Positions 1 through 8,280 are shown, counted from the first letter of the stretch. The stretch: 39,947 nt of DNA from Pseudomonadota bacterium (GCA_018902755.1 JAHIQI010000027.1:1-39947), one strand, 5' to 3'. Notes: generated by a model not told the origin, from the letters alone. Numbers and translations are program-made.

Positions 1-938
1 CGGAATACGAGACCCTGGCCCTGATCGGCGGCGGCTGCCTCATCGACGACCTGGAGGCGTTGTGCCGCCTCAACCGCCGCTGCAACCAGCTGGGGATCGA
101 CACCATGGAGGCGGGCTCGCTCATCGGCCTGTCTATGGAGTTGTACGAAAGGGGCCTGATCAGCAAAGAGGACACCGGCGGCCTGGAGCTTACCTGGGGC
201 AGCGTGCCCGCGGCCACCGAGTTGGTGGAGCAGATCGGCAAGGGCGAAGGCCTGGGGGCCCTGCTGGGCCAGGGCATCAACGCGGTGGTCAAGAAGGTCG
301 GCGGCCTGGCCAGCGAGTACGCGGTGCAGGTCAAGGGCATGGCCTCGGCGGCCCACGACCCCCGGGCCTACCACAGCATCGCCGTGGGCTACGCCACTTC
401 CAACCGGGGCGCCTGCCATTTACAGGCCTTCAGCCACGCCTTTGAGCGCAACGTGCCCATGCCCGAGTGGGGCCTGAACGAACCGGCCGATCGTCTGGAG
501 GTGGAGGGCAAGCCCCTTCTGGTCAAGCGGGCCCAGGACCTGATGGGCCTGTTCGACTCGGTGGCCATGTGCAAGTTCTCGCTGTTCGCCGGAGTAAACC
601 CCGGCATCATGACCGGCTGGATCAACGCCATCACTGGTTGGGACATGACGCCCCAGGAGCTCATGCTCTGCGGCGAGCGCATCTTCAACCTCAAGCGCCT
701 GTACAACAACCACCTGGGCATAAGCCGCAAGGACGACACCTTGCCCGGGCGTTTCCTCACCCACAAGCGCGGCGAGGGCGGCACCGTGAAGAGCCTGCCG
801 CCGCTGAACATCATGCTGAGTGATTACTACGAACTACGCGGCTGGAGCGAGGAAGGCATACCCCAGCCCGAAAAGGTGGCCGAACTGGGACTGGAACAGT
901 GGGACGTGCCCCGTCCAGCCAAAGTTGCCTTCGGTTAA
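1..938 (+). CDS. Aldehyde:ferredoxin oxidoreductase, C-terminal part (5' end outside window)
   Basis: The open frame enters from the left edge (first full codon at base 3) and stops at 936-938, leaving about 311 residues of a protein that is normally about 600. The visible part resembles the C-terminal domains of the tungsten/molybdopterin aldehyde:ferredoxin oxidoreductase family, which oxidises aldehydes to acids and passes electrons to ferredoxin in the cytoplasm. Supporting stretches are GGGCLIDD, the Met-Glu-Ala-Gly segment, the AHDPRAYHSIAVGYATS region and the MCKF segment near base 570. The Cys of MCKF is placed where the family has its last iron-sulfur ligand. The N-terminal cofactor domain cannot be seen, so the exact subfamily is unknown. 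A Liv importer and an iron alcohol dehydrogenase follow, so the module may handle aldehydes or alcohols, which is an inference. The 140-base gap to the next gene leaves co-transcription open. Confidence 0.88.
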   Translation, partial: EYETLALIGGGCLIDDLEALCRLNRRCNQLGIDTMEAGSLIGLSMELYERGLISKEDTGGLELTWGSVPAATELVEQIGKGEGLGALLGQGINAVVKKVGGLASEYAVQVKGMASAAHDPRAYHSIAVGYATSNRGACHLQAFSHAFERNVPMPEWGLNEPADRLEVEGKPLLVKRAQDLMGLFDSVAMCKFSLFAGVNPGIMTGWINAITGWDMTPQELMLCGERIFNLKRLYNNHLGISRKDDTLPGRFLTHKRGEGGTVKSLPPLNIMLSDYYELRGWSEEGIPQPEKVAELGLEQWDVPRPAKVAFG

Positions 939-1078
939 AAAAAATAAATATTCAACGGAATAACGGGGGGCATTAAGGGGAAGGAGCGCATGCCGGGAAC
1001 TGGAAAAATAGCCCCGGATGCTCCGCTTAAGGCATGGCGACATGCCGCATCACCATCTATATCGAGGGAGAGGAATTC

Positions 1079-2311
1079 ATGTTCAAAGTTGGAGCTAAAA
1101 CCACATCCGCCCTGCTGAGCATTTGCCTTTTGATGGCAGGCCTGCTGCTGCTGAGCCCCGCATCGGCCCAGGCGGGCGCGCCGGACAAGATTCTCATCGG
1201 CACCACTGTGAGCGAATCCGGCTACATGGCCGAGGACAGCATCCCGTCCTTCAAGGGCCGCCAGTTGGCGGTGGACCTGGTGAACAAGGACGGCGGTCTG
1301 TTCCTGTCCAAGTTCAACAAAAAGGTGCCCGTAAAGCTGGTCTACTACGATGACAAGAGCGAGCCGTCCTCCGCGGTGCGCAGCTTCCAGCGCCTGGCCA
1401 ACATGGACAAGGTCGACTTCTTCCTGTCCGCCCACGGCTCCACCCTGTCCTTCGCCGTGGCCAAAATCGCCGAAACCAACAAGATCCCCATGACCATCTA
1501 CGCCGGTTACGCCAACAAGATCTGGACCCAGGGCTACAAGTACATCTTCAACGTTGGCCCCACCGCTTCCCAGTACTGCAAGGCCTTCGTGAACATGGTC
1601 AAGAGCCTGCCGGACAAGCCCAAGGTCGGCCTGATCCATGAGGACGGCCTGTGGGCCAAGGCGGTCTCCGGCGCCATGTCCAAGCTGGGCAAGGCCGAGG
1701 GTGTGCAGATCGACATCGTGGATGTCTACCCCTCCGACAGCAAGGACGTCAGCTCTTCGGTGAACAAGGTCATCGCGGGCGGTTACCCCATCATCGGCAC
1801 CGTCAGCCACGTGCGCAACGACCTGTTGGTGACCCGCACCATCCTGGAGATGGGCGTCGGCAGCAAGTTCAAGATGATCTACGTGCAGACCGCCACCGGT
1901 TACCCCTCCTTCGCCCAGAAGTTCAAGCCTGAGCAGATTCAGGGCATCGTGGGCACCAGCGTGTGGGCATCGAGCATCAAGACCTACTTCAACACCGAGT
2001 TCCAGGCCGCTTACAAGAAGGCTTACGGCGAGGAGCCCAGCTGGGTGTCCGCCATCGGCTTCGCCGGTGCCCAGGCCATGCTGGAAGCCATCAAGGACGC
2101 CGGCACCAGCGACCGCGAGGCGGTGCGCCAGGCCTTCTTGACCAAGGACATCAAGACCATCCTCGGCAACTTGAAGTTCCAGAAGGACGGCACCTCCGAC
2201 GGTAGCGCCCTGGTTTGCCCCCAGATGCAGAGCGGCATCCCCGAGGTGGTGTTCCCCACCGCCTTCGCCACCAAGAAGCTGATCTACCCTCAACCGACCT
2301 ACAAGAAATAA
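1079..2311 (+). CDS. Branched-chain amino acid-type ABC transporter substrate-binding protein (system 1)
   Basis: This is a 410-residue periplasmic binding protein of the Leu/Ile/Val-receptor (type I fold) family. It captures the ligand for the permease encoded just downstream. I chose the ATG at 1079 because GAGGGAGAGG lies a few bases before it and because it gives a clean signal peptide: basic start, hydrophobic core, and a likely cut after the ASAQA motif near residue 32. An in-frame start at 1034 would put 15 unlikely residues before the signal. The mature protein begins with the usual strand (KILIGTTVSESG) and carries the family's YYDDKSEP segment. Members of this family bind amino acids, but also aromatic acids, amides, urea and short acids. 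The neighbouring aldehyde and alcohol enzymes make a non-amino-acid ligand plausible. A 12-bp hairpin follows the stop codon. Confidence 0.88.
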   Translation: MFKVGAKTTSALLSICLLMAGLLLLSPASAQAGAPDKILIGTTVSESGYMAEDSIPSFKGRQLAVDLVNKDGGLFLSKFNKKVPVKLVYYDDKSEPSSAVRSFQRLANMDKVDFFLSAHGSTLSFAVAKIAETNKIPMTIYAGYANKIWTQGYKYIFNVGPTASQYCKAFVNMVKSLPDKPKVGLIHEDGLWAKAVSGAMSKLGKAEGVQIDIVDVYPSDSKDVSSSVNKVIAGGYPIIGTVSHVRNDLLVTRTILEMGVGSKFKMIYVQTATGYPSFAQKFKPEQIQGIVGTSVWASSIKTYFNTEFQAAYKKAYGEEPSWVSAIGFAGAQAMLEAIKDAGTSDREAVRQAFLTKDIKTILGNLKFQKDGTSDGSALVCPQMQSGIPEVVFPTAFATKKLIYPQPTYKK

Positions 2312-2319
2312 GGCTCCCT

Positions 2320-2348
2320 GGGGGGAGGAGGTCCCTCCTCCTCCCCCC
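2320..2348 (+). other. Stable hairpin between the binding-protein gene and the ATPase genes
   Basis: A perfect 12-bp inverted repeat (2320-2331 with 2337-2348) has a five-base TCCCT loop. It starts 8 bases after the binding-protein stop codon. No T-run follows (GAACTTTC), so it is not a standard intrinsic terminator. It is more likely a 3'-end stabiliser or partial attenuator that gives more binding protein than permease. The pairing is seen directly and the role is inferred. Confidence 0.7.
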
Positions 2349-2375
2349 TGAACTTTCTCCCAAGGGATTATCGCC

Positions 2376-3104
2376 ATGCTTGAAGTTAAACAAGTCAGCA
2401 AGTACTTCGGCGGGGTCCAGGCGGTGGAGAATGTGAGCCTTGCGGTTGAGGAGGGAGAAATCGTGGGTCTCATCGGCCCCAACGGTTCGGGCAAGACCAC
2501 TCTGTTCAACCTGATTACTCGCATCTACCCCCTGACGGCGGGCGACATCTATTTCAAGGGCAAGCTCATCAACAAAATGAGCCCCTCGGACGTCTGTCAC
2601 CTGGGCATCTCCCGCACCCACCAGATACCCCGGCCCTTCCACAGCCTGAGCGTGCGCCAAAACGTGAGCCTGGCCTACCTCTACGGCCGCAAGAACCCCG
2701 GCGACCGCGCCGAGGCCAACAGCGAAGCCGAGCGCCTATTGGAACTGGTGGGCCTGAAGGACTTCGCTCAAATCCCGGCCTCGCAGCTCAACGACGTGCA
2801 GTGCAAGGTCCTGGAACTGGCCCGTTCACTAGCCACCGACCCCAAGCTTCTGCTTCTGGACGAGATACTGGCAGGGCTCAACCCCGGCGAGCTCAACTTT
2901 TTCCAGGAGTTGATCCTCAAGATACGCTCGGAGCTCAAGATCACCGTTTTCTGGTGCGAGCACATCATGCGCGTACTGATGAAAACCGTGGACCGGGTGG
3001 TCTGCCTGGACTATGGCCGCAAGGTGTGCGAGGGATCGCCCTCCGTGGTGGCCAACAACCCCGAGGTCATCGAGTGTTACCTGGGCAAGGCAGCGGGTGA
3101 ATAA
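2376..3104 (+). CDS. LivG-type ABC transporter ATP-binding protein (system 1)
   Basis: This 242-residue cytoplasmic ATPase is one of the two nucleotide-binding subunits that power the importer. Walker A is GPNGSGKTT (residues 34-42), Walker B ends in LLLLDE with the catalytic Glu at 163, and the switch His is at 196. The LivG-specific ILAGLNP stretch follows Walker B, and the C-terminus is typical of LivG. The ABC signature is degenerate. Where LivG proteins usually read like LPYGQQ, this one reads LNDVQC at 138-143, so the conserved Gly is Val. The partner LivF has an intact LSGGEQ. That leaves one complete composite ATP site, made of LivG Walker motifs and the LivF signature, and one degenerate site. 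It lies 64 bases after the binding protein and 2 bases before livF. Confidence 0.9.
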   Translation: MLEVKQVSKYFGGVQAVENVSLAVEEGEIVGLIGPNGSGKTTLFNLITRIYPLTAGDIYFKGKLINKMSPSDVCHLGISRTHQIPRPFHSLSVRQNVSLAYLYGRKNPGDRAEANSEAERLLELVGLKDFAQIPASQLNDVQCKVLELARSLATDPKLLLLDEILAGLNPGELNFFQELILKIRSELKITVFWCEHIMRVLMKTVDRVVCLDYGRKVCEGSPSVVANNPEVIECYLGKAAGE

Positions 3105-3106
3105 AA

Positions 3107-3817
3107 GTGTTGGAAGTTAAAAATCTCAGCGTTGGATACGGCAACCTACAGGTGATCCACGAGGTTTCCTTTGCCCTGGGCAAGGGAGAGCTGGTGGCCC
3201 TTTTGGGCGGCAACGGCGCGGGCAAAACCACCACCCTCAAGGCGGTGATGGGCCTGCTTCCCCCCTGGGGCGGCGAGGTCCTGCTCGACGGCAAACCCAT
3301 TCACCAACTTAAAACCCCCAGTATCGTCTCCCTGGGGCTGGCCTACGTGCCTGAGCACAAATCGGTTTTCCCCAAGATGACCGTCTTGGAAAACCTGGAG
3401 TTGGCCCTGAACTCCGAAAAGGCCAAGGAGATGAAAGAGGAGACCATGCGAGAGGTCTTCGACCTCTTCCCCCGCATCTCCAGCAAGACCAAGCTTCGCC
3501 AAATGGCCGGCACCCTTTCCGGCGGGGAGCAGCGCATGCTGGTCATCGCCCGGGCCCTGATGTCTCTACCAGCCTATTTGCTGCTGGATGAGCCCTCCCT
3601 GGGGCTGGCACCCGTACTGGTGCAGGACCTTTTCGAGGCCATCAAGAGGATTCACGCCAAGGGGGTGCCCATCTTCCTGGTGGAGCAGAACGTAAACCTC
3701 ACCCTGCAGATCGTCGATCGGGCCTACGTGCTGGAGCAAGGCAAGATCGTCCTGGAGGGCTCGGGAAGCGAACTCAGCGAGATGCCGCACATCCGCGAGT
3801 CCTACCTGGGCATCTGA
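3107..3817 (+). CDS. LivF-type ABC transporter ATP-binding protein (system 1)
   Basis: This 236-residue protein is the second ATPase subunit of the importer. Walker A is GGNGAGKTT (34-42), the signature LSGGEQ sits at 137-142, and Walker B LLLDEP at 158-163. The switch position reads VEQN, with Gln where LivG has His; this is normal for LivF. The start is a GTG two bases after the livG stop, with only a weak ribosome-binding site, so translation is probably coupled to livG. An in-frame TTG directly after it is the only close alternative. It acts at the inner face of the membrane with the two permeases downstream. Confidence 0.92.
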   Translation: MLEVKNLSVGYGNLQVIHEVSFALGKGELVALLGGNGAGKTTTLKAVMGLLPPWGGEVLLDGKPIHQLKTPSIVSLGLAYVPEHKSVFPKMTVLENLELALNSEKAKEMKEETMREVFDLFPRISSKTKLRQMAGTLSGGEQRMLVIARALMSLPAYLLLDEPSLGLAPVLVQDLFEAIKRIHAKGVPIFLVEQNVNLTLQIVDRAYVLEQGKIVLEGSGSELSEMPHIRESYLGI

Positions 3818-3836
3818 GGAAAGGGAGAACCAACGC

Positions 3837-4703
3837 ATGGACTACTCAACCCTAGCGGTGCAGCTGTTTTTGACGGGGATATTCCTGTCCTCGCTCTACA
3901 TATTGGTAACCTTCGGCCTCACCATGATCTTCGGGGTCATGGAGATCGTCAACTTCGCCCACGCCTCTTTCGCCATCCTGGGCGGTTACGCCTGCCTGTT
4001 GGCGGTCACTTCCATGGGCATGGACCCCTTCGTGGCCCTGGTGCCGGTGGTGGCCTTCATGGCCCTGATCGGCTGGCTCACCTTCGAGTTTTTCGCCCGC
4101 TACACCCTGGACGTGGGCGACGCCCACGTGGTGCACTATTACGCCCTTCTGCTGATCATCTCCAACATCCTGGCTCTCATCTTCGGCCTGGATTACAAGT
4201 TCGTGCCTTCGGGCCTGGGCTACTCCCAGATCGAGATTGGACCCTTCAAGTACCCCCTGCTCAAGTTCATCGTGGCCATCATCAGCCTGGCCACCGTGGC
4301 GGGGCTCAGCCTGTATTTGAAGAAATCGGTGATCGGCAAAAAGATCCGGGCCGTGTCCCAGAGCAAGGAATCGGCCGAGATCATGGGCATCGACTCCCTG
4401 AAGATCCGGCGCATCACCTGGATCATCGGGGTCAGCTCCGCCGGTCTCATGGGCGCCCTGGTCGGGCTGGTGAACCCCTTCTCGCCCTACGCGGGAACCA
4501 CCTACCTGATCGTGGCCTTCAGCGTGGCCATCCTGGGCGGCATGGGCAGCTTGTTCGGCACCATCGTGGCCGGATTCATCATCGGCATGACCGAGAGCCT
4601 GTTTTCCCTATTCCTGCCCTCCCAGATATCTCCGGTGGTGGCCTTCGTATTCATCATCGGGGTGCTGATGGTCAAGCCAGAGGGCCTCTTCAGCCGGGCC
4701 TAG
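3837..4703 (+). CDS. LivH-type ABC transporter permease (system 1)
   Basis: This 288-residue integral membrane permease of the branched-chain amino acid importer family forms half of the translocation channel. It has about eight hydrophobic segments. The conserved N-terminal region (LVTFGLTMIFGVMEIVNFAH) and the VAFSVAILGGMGSLFG segment near the C-terminus, which contacts the ATPases, are both visible. The ATG at 3837 is preceded by AGGAAAGGGAG, a strong ribosome-binding site, 19 bases after the livF stop. Substrate cannot be inferred from this subunit. Confidence 0.9.
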   Translation: MDYSTLAVQLFLTGIFLSSLYILVTFGLTMIFGVMEIVNFAHASFAILGGYACLLAVTSMGMDPFVALVPVVAFMALIGWLTFEFFARYTLDVGDAHVVHYYALLLIISNILALIFGLDYKFVPSGLGYSQIEIGPFKYPLLKFIVAIISLATVAGLSLYLKKSVIGKKIRAVSQSKESAEIMGIDSLKIRRITWIIGVSSAGLMGALVGLVNPFSPYAGTTYLIVAFSVAILGGMGSLFGTIVAGFIIGMTESLFSLFLPSQISPVVAFVFIIGVLMVKPEGLFSRA

Positions 4704-4738
4704 GCCCAGGCTAGAGAGAAACAGGCGAGGAAACCAAT

Positions 4739-5722
4739 ATGCAAGCCATCAACCAAGGCAATAAAAAAACCGTTATCGTGCTGGGCATTCTGACCCTGGC
4801 CGCCCTGGCTCTGCCCCTAGTGGGCATCCCCTACCAGGAATATGCCATGTCGGTGCTCACCTTCGCGTTCATCTACACCCTGCTGGGCCAGTCCTGGAAC
4901 CTGCTGGGCGGTCTGGCCAAGCAATTCTCCCTGGGCCACGCGGCCTTCTTCGGACTGGGCGCTTTCGCCACCGCGGCCTGTAGCAGCCTGGGCGTGCCTG
5001 CCCTGATCTCCCTGGCGGTGGGCGGCGTGGCCGTGGCCATTTTCAGCCTGCCCATCGGCCTTATCTGCTTCTCGGCCCGGGGCCCCTACTTCACCATCAT
5101 CACCCTGGCCATCGCCGAGATCCTCAGGATCGTGTTCCTGTGGCGTCCCGAGCTTTCCGGTTCGGAGGGGATGTTGCTGCCCCCCAGCATATTCTCCACC
5201 CGCATCGGCATCTACTACCTAACCCTGGTGCTCACCGCCGCCTCCATCTTCACCTTCCGCTGGATGGCGCGCAGCAAGCAGGGCCTGGCCCTGGTGGCCA
5301 TCGGCGACGACGAGGATGCCTGCTCGGAGATCGGCATCAAGGTGAAGTACATCAAGTCCTCCACCTTGTTCGTCAGCGCGGGCATGGCCGCGGTGGCCGG
5401 AGGCTGCTACGGCCTGTTCACCCAGTACCTGTCGCCCAACGACGTGTTCTCCATCAACTACTCCCTGGAGGCCATCTTCATTTCCACCATCGGCGGCATA
5501 GGCAGCGCCTTCGGCCCCCTGGTGGGAGCCCTGTTGGTCAGCCTGCTGGAGGAGACCTTGAACCCCTTGGTTCCCGGCGCGCACCTGTTGGTGCTGGGCG
5601 CCATCCTCATCGCCATCATGTTCCTGCTTCCCAAGGGCTTGGTCACTTTGTTCCGCAAGTCCGACGACAAGCAGGGGCCGCGTATGCAGATTAAGATCAA
5701 GCGCCGTCAGCCTGCCGCCTAG
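4739..5722 (+). CDS. LivM-type ABC transporter permease (system 1)
   Basis: This 327-residue membrane permease pairs with the LivH-type protein. Roughly nine hydrophobic segments are visible. The family hallmarks are GQSWNLLGGLAKQFSLGHAAFFGLGA near residue 45-70, the RGPYFTIITLAIAEI segment and IFISTIGGIGSAFGPLVGALL near the C-terminus. The last 20 residues form a basic cytoplasmic tail. A GAGGAA ribosome-binding site precedes the ATG at 4739. It completes a full J-G-F-H-M importer, and the alcohol dehydrogenase follows 29 bases later in what looks like the same transcript. Confidence 0.9.
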   Translation: MQAINQGNKKTVIVLGILTLAALALPLVGIPYQEYAMSVLTFAFIYTLLGQSWNLLGGLAKQFSLGHAAFFGLGAFATAACSSLGVPALISLAVGGVAVAIFSLPIGLICFSARGPYFTIITLAIAEILRIVFLWRPELSGSEGMLLPPSIFSTRIGIYYLTLVLTAASIFTFRWMARSKQGLALVAIGDDEDACSEIGIKVKYIKSSTLFVSAGMAAVAGGCYGLFTQYLSPNDVFSINYSLEAIFISTIGGIGSAFGPLVGALLVSLLEETLNPLVPGAHLLVLGAILIAIMFLLPKGLVTLFRKSDDKQGPRMQIKIKRRQPAA

Positions 5723-5751
5723 CGGCCGGACGGCTTTAAGGACAAGAACGC

Positions 5752-6903
5752 ATGGACACATTTGATCTGCAAATGAACTTCCGGGTGGTTCTGAAGAACC
5801 AGGCCCAGGAGTCTACCGCCGAGTTGCTTGGCCAAATGGGGGCCCAGCGGGTCTTGTTGGTCACCGACGCGGGTATTCAAGGGGCCGGGCTGGACCGGGC
5901 CTATCACCAAGCCCTGACCGCCAAGGGCATCGAAACCGCCGTATTCAACGAGGTGGAGCCCAACCCCACCACCGCCAACGTGGAGGCGGGGTTGGCCGTG
6001 GCCCGGGAGTTCGGCCCCCAGGCCTTCCTGGGCATCGGCGGGGGCAGCGTGTTGGACTGCGCCAAGGGCATCAACATCCTGCTCAACCGGGGCGGCAAGA
6101 TGGCCGACTACGCCGGTCCCCAGCAGGGCGGCGCCGCCCTGTTGCCCCTGGTGGCCGCCCCCACCACCGCGGGCACCGGCAGCGAGGTCTCGCCCTTTTT
6201 GCTCATCTCCGACAGCGAGACCCACGCCAAGATTGTGTGCAAGGACTGGCAGGCCATCCCCAAGGTGGCGATCCTGGACCCCAGCCTGAGCCTGACCCTG
6301 CCACCCATGTCCACCCTTTTCGCTGGTCTGGACGCCCTGGTGCACGGCTTCGAGTCCTACGTGGCCAAGGGCAGCCAGCCCTACACCCAGGCTCTGGCCC
6401 TCAAGTCCATAGGCCTGGTGCACCAGAACCTGCCCAAGGTCATGGCCGAGCCCTCGGGCGTGGAGGCGCGGGGCAACATGCTCATAGCCAGCAACCTGGC
6501 GGGCATGGCCTTTGCCCTCAGCTACCTTGGCCTGTCCCACTCGCTGGCCAACGCCCTGACCAAGATGAAGGGCACCCCCCACGGCCTGGCCGTGGGCATG
6601 ATGCTGTCATCGGTGATCCGCTTCAACGCCCCGGTGTGCGGCGCGGACTACGAGCACATAGCCCGCTATGTGCTGGATGAGGCCTGCCCCGCCGACCGGC
6701 AGGAGGCCTGCCTGGCCCTGGCCGAGGCGGTGGAGCGGATGGCCCGATCCCTGGGCATGCCCGCCAGCCTGAGCGAGTTGGATTTCCAGAAGAGCCAAAT
6801 CCCGGCTCTAGTAGAGGAGGCCCTGCGCCAAGCCACCATCCAGTTCAACCCGCGCATGCCCACCGCCCAGGAGCTGACCACCCTGCTGGAAGCCTGCTTC
6901 TAG
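5752..6903 (+). CDS. Iron-containing (group III) alcohol dehydrogenase
   Basis: This 383-residue cytoplasmic NAD(P)-dependent dehydrogenase belongs to the FucO/AdhB-like iron family and interconverts a primary alcohol and an aldehyde. The dinucleotide-binding GGGSV is at 97-101 and PTTAGTGSE at 138-145. The four metal ligands of the family fall at Asp194, His198, His263 and His277, so the enzyme looks intact and full length. It ends the first transcription unit, 25 bases before a strong terminator. With the aldehyde oxidoreductase at the window start it could form an alcohol-to-aldehyde-to-acid route fed by the Liv importer. That route is inferred from position, and the substrate is unknown. 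Confidence 0.92.
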   Translation: MDTFDLQMNFRVVLKNQAQESTAELLGQMGAQRVLLVTDAGIQGAGLDRAYHQALTAKGIETAVFNEVEPNPTTANVEAGLAVAREFGPQAFLGIGGGSVLDCAKGINILLNRGGKMADYAGPQQGGAALLPLVAAPTTAGTGSEVSPFLLISDSETHAKIVCKDWQAIPKVAILDPSLSLTLPPMSTLFAGLDALVHGFESYVAKGSQPYTQALALKSIGLVHQNLPKVMAEPSGVEARGNMLIASNLAGMAFALSYLGLSHSLANALTKMKGTPHGLAVGMMLSSVIRFNAPVCGADYEHIARYVLDEACPADRQEACLALAEAVERMARSLGMPASLSELDFQKSQIPALVEEALRQATIQFNPRMPTAQELTTLLEACF

Positions 6904-6927
6904 CGCTCTCCCCACCCTGCGAACCCA

Positions 6928-6958
6928 CCCCAAGCCGGACTCCGGCTTGGGGTTTTTT
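6928..6958 (+). terminator. Intrinsic terminator after the alcohol dehydrogenase
   Basis: CCCCAAGCCGG (6928-6938) pairs perfectly with CCGGCTTGGGG (6942-6952) around an ACT loop, and TTTTTT follows at once. This is a textbook Rho-independent terminator that closes the first operon. Confidence 0.93.
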
Positions 6959-7059
6959 CTTGGCTTAAGCCACCTCCCGATGCCCACTGAACGCGGGCGG
7001 ATACCAAGGGCCGGGCCGCCAATCCAGCGCCCGGTGTTTAGGCTGATAAAAATTTTCGG

Positions 7060-7089
7060 TTGACAAACTGCAAACGTTTGCGATATCCA
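7060..7089 (+). promoter_or_regulatory. Promoter and internal operator of the LacI-family regulator
   Basis: A consensus -35 box TTGACA is at 7060-7065. A weak -10 (ATATCC or TATCCA) lies 17-18 bases later, around 7083-7089. The palindrome GCAAACGTTTGC (7070-7081), within the 17-mer CTGCAAACGTTTGCGAT at 7068-7084, fills the spacer between the two boxes. Binding there would block RNA polymerase, so negative autoregulation by the LacI protein encoded next is likely. Confidence 0.78.
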
Positions 7090-7123
7090 CAAACATACTC
7101 AAACGGAGGCCCGACAGGGATCC

Positions 7124-8137
7124 ATGGCCACGATCAAGGAAATAGCCAAAAAAGCCGGTATTTCCTATTCGTCCGTTTCCCGTGCCCTGAACAACCAGAC
7201 CGGGGTGCGTCCCGAAATCCGCAAAAAGGTTTTGGAGATCGCCCAGGAGCTGAACTACCATCCCCACTCCTCGGCCAAGGCCCTGGTGCAAAACCGCATA
7301 GGCGTCCTGGGGGTGGTCATTCCCCGTACCAGCGAGTTCGCCTTCCAAAATCCTTATTATTCTCACATGTTGCTTGGCCTAAGCTCGGTGGCCAACGACA
7401 TGGGCTACCATCTCATGCTGGTGATCAACCAGCAGCAAAGCTACGCCTCGCTGTATCACAGCCACCTGGTGGACGGCATCATCGTCCTGGCCAACCGCAT
7501 CGACGACCATTATATCCCTGAATTGGTCAGGGATAACGTGCCCGCGGTGGTTGTGCCGGGTTATCCCGACGGTTGGGAGTTCGATATCCCCAGCGTCAAT
7601 TCGGAAAACTACCAGGACGTCTACCGGGCCATCACCTACCTCATCAACCTGGGCCACCGGGATATCGCCTTTATCCTGGGTGGCATGAATTCCAATTACT
7701 CCCTGGTTCGCCTGGAGGCCTACAAGGCGGCCTTCCGCGACAAGGGATTGGAATACAAAGATAAATACATCAAGGAAAGCGACTTCTCCAAGACGGACGC
7801 CTTCCGTCTAATGGGTGATTTGCTTAACCTGCCCGACCCGCCCAGCGCAGTAATCAGCATCAACGACGCCACCACGCCCGGCGTCCTGCATCAAATCAAC
7901 AGTCGTGGGCTCAGAATTCCCAAAGATATCTCCGTGGTGGCCATAGGCTGCTCGGATTTGGTGGATTTGACCGACCCGCCCCTGACCACCATCAAGGTCC
8001 CCGTGACCCAGGTGGGCAGGGCGGCTGCAAGGTTTCTAATTGAATTAATTGAAAAAGGCGAATGTCGGGAAAGGCATGTCGTCATCCCTTCCGCCCTGGT
8101 GGTCCGGGAATCGACCGGAGTCTGGCCCAACCGCTGA
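7124..8137 (+). CDS. LacI-family transcriptional regulator
   Basis: This 337-residue DNA-binding repressor has the standard layout. A helix-turn-helix spans residues 3-22 (TIKEIAKKAGIS then SSVSRALN). A hinge helix has the SSAKAL motif at 49-54, whose Leu54 would intercalate at the central CpG of the operator. A type I periplasmic-binding-protein-like effector domain follows from about residue 59. The C-terminal domain is full length, so the protein should sense a small molecule. Its gene carries an operator in its own promoter, and an identical operator precedes the BKACE gene 66 bases after its stop. It is therefore the probable specific regulator of the downstream catabolic cluster. The inducer is unknown and is presumably the cluster substrate or an intermediate. 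Confidence 0.93.
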   Translation: MATIKEIAKKAGISYSSVSRALNNQTGVRPEIRKKVLEIAQELNYHPHSSAKALVQNRIGVLGVVIPRTSEFAFQNPYYSHMLLGLSSVANDMGYHLMLVINQQQSYASLYHSHLVDGIIVLANRIDDHYIPELVRDNVPAVVVPGYPDGWEFDIPSVNSENYQDVYRAITYLINLGHRDIAFILGGMNSNYSLVRLEAYKAAFRDKGLEYKDKYIKESDFSKTDAFRLMGDLLNLPDPPSAVISINDATTPGVLHQINSRGLRIPKDISVVAIGCSDLVDLTDPPLTTIKVPVTQVGRAAARFLIELIEKGECRERHVVIPSALVVRESTGVWPNR

Positions 8138-8202
8138 GGCGGACGGACCAAAGGCGCGGAACCTGGGAGCCTCTAAAAGAGCCCAAAAAATTTTGCTGAT
8201 TG

Positions 8203-8247
8203 CTGCAAACGTTTGCGATTTTGACTGAATATATATCCCGTTAATAC
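8203..8247 (+). promoter_or_regulatory. Operator and candidate promoter of the BKACE catabolic cluster
   Basis: The 17-mer CTGCAAACGTTTGCGAT at 8203-8219 is identical to the one before the LacI gene. One base later, TTGACT (8221-8226) could be a -35 box, with TAATAC (8242-8247) as -10 at a short 15-base spacing. The operator would then touch the -35 box rather than lie inside the spacer. The operator is clear and the promoter boxes are tentative. Confidence 0.7.
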
Positions 8248-8280
8248 AACCTGATGGGGGTAGAGAAAGGATGTTCAGTA

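Noticed and set aside
1034..1078. Upstream start for the system 1 binding protein
   Set aside because: The 15 added residues would bury the signal peptide start, and the ATG at 1079 has the good ribosome-binding site.
935..2524. Long open frame on the minus strand opposite the binding-protein gene
   Set aside because: It is a GC-driven mirror of the real gene: low-complexity, rich in Gly/His/Leu, with no domain.
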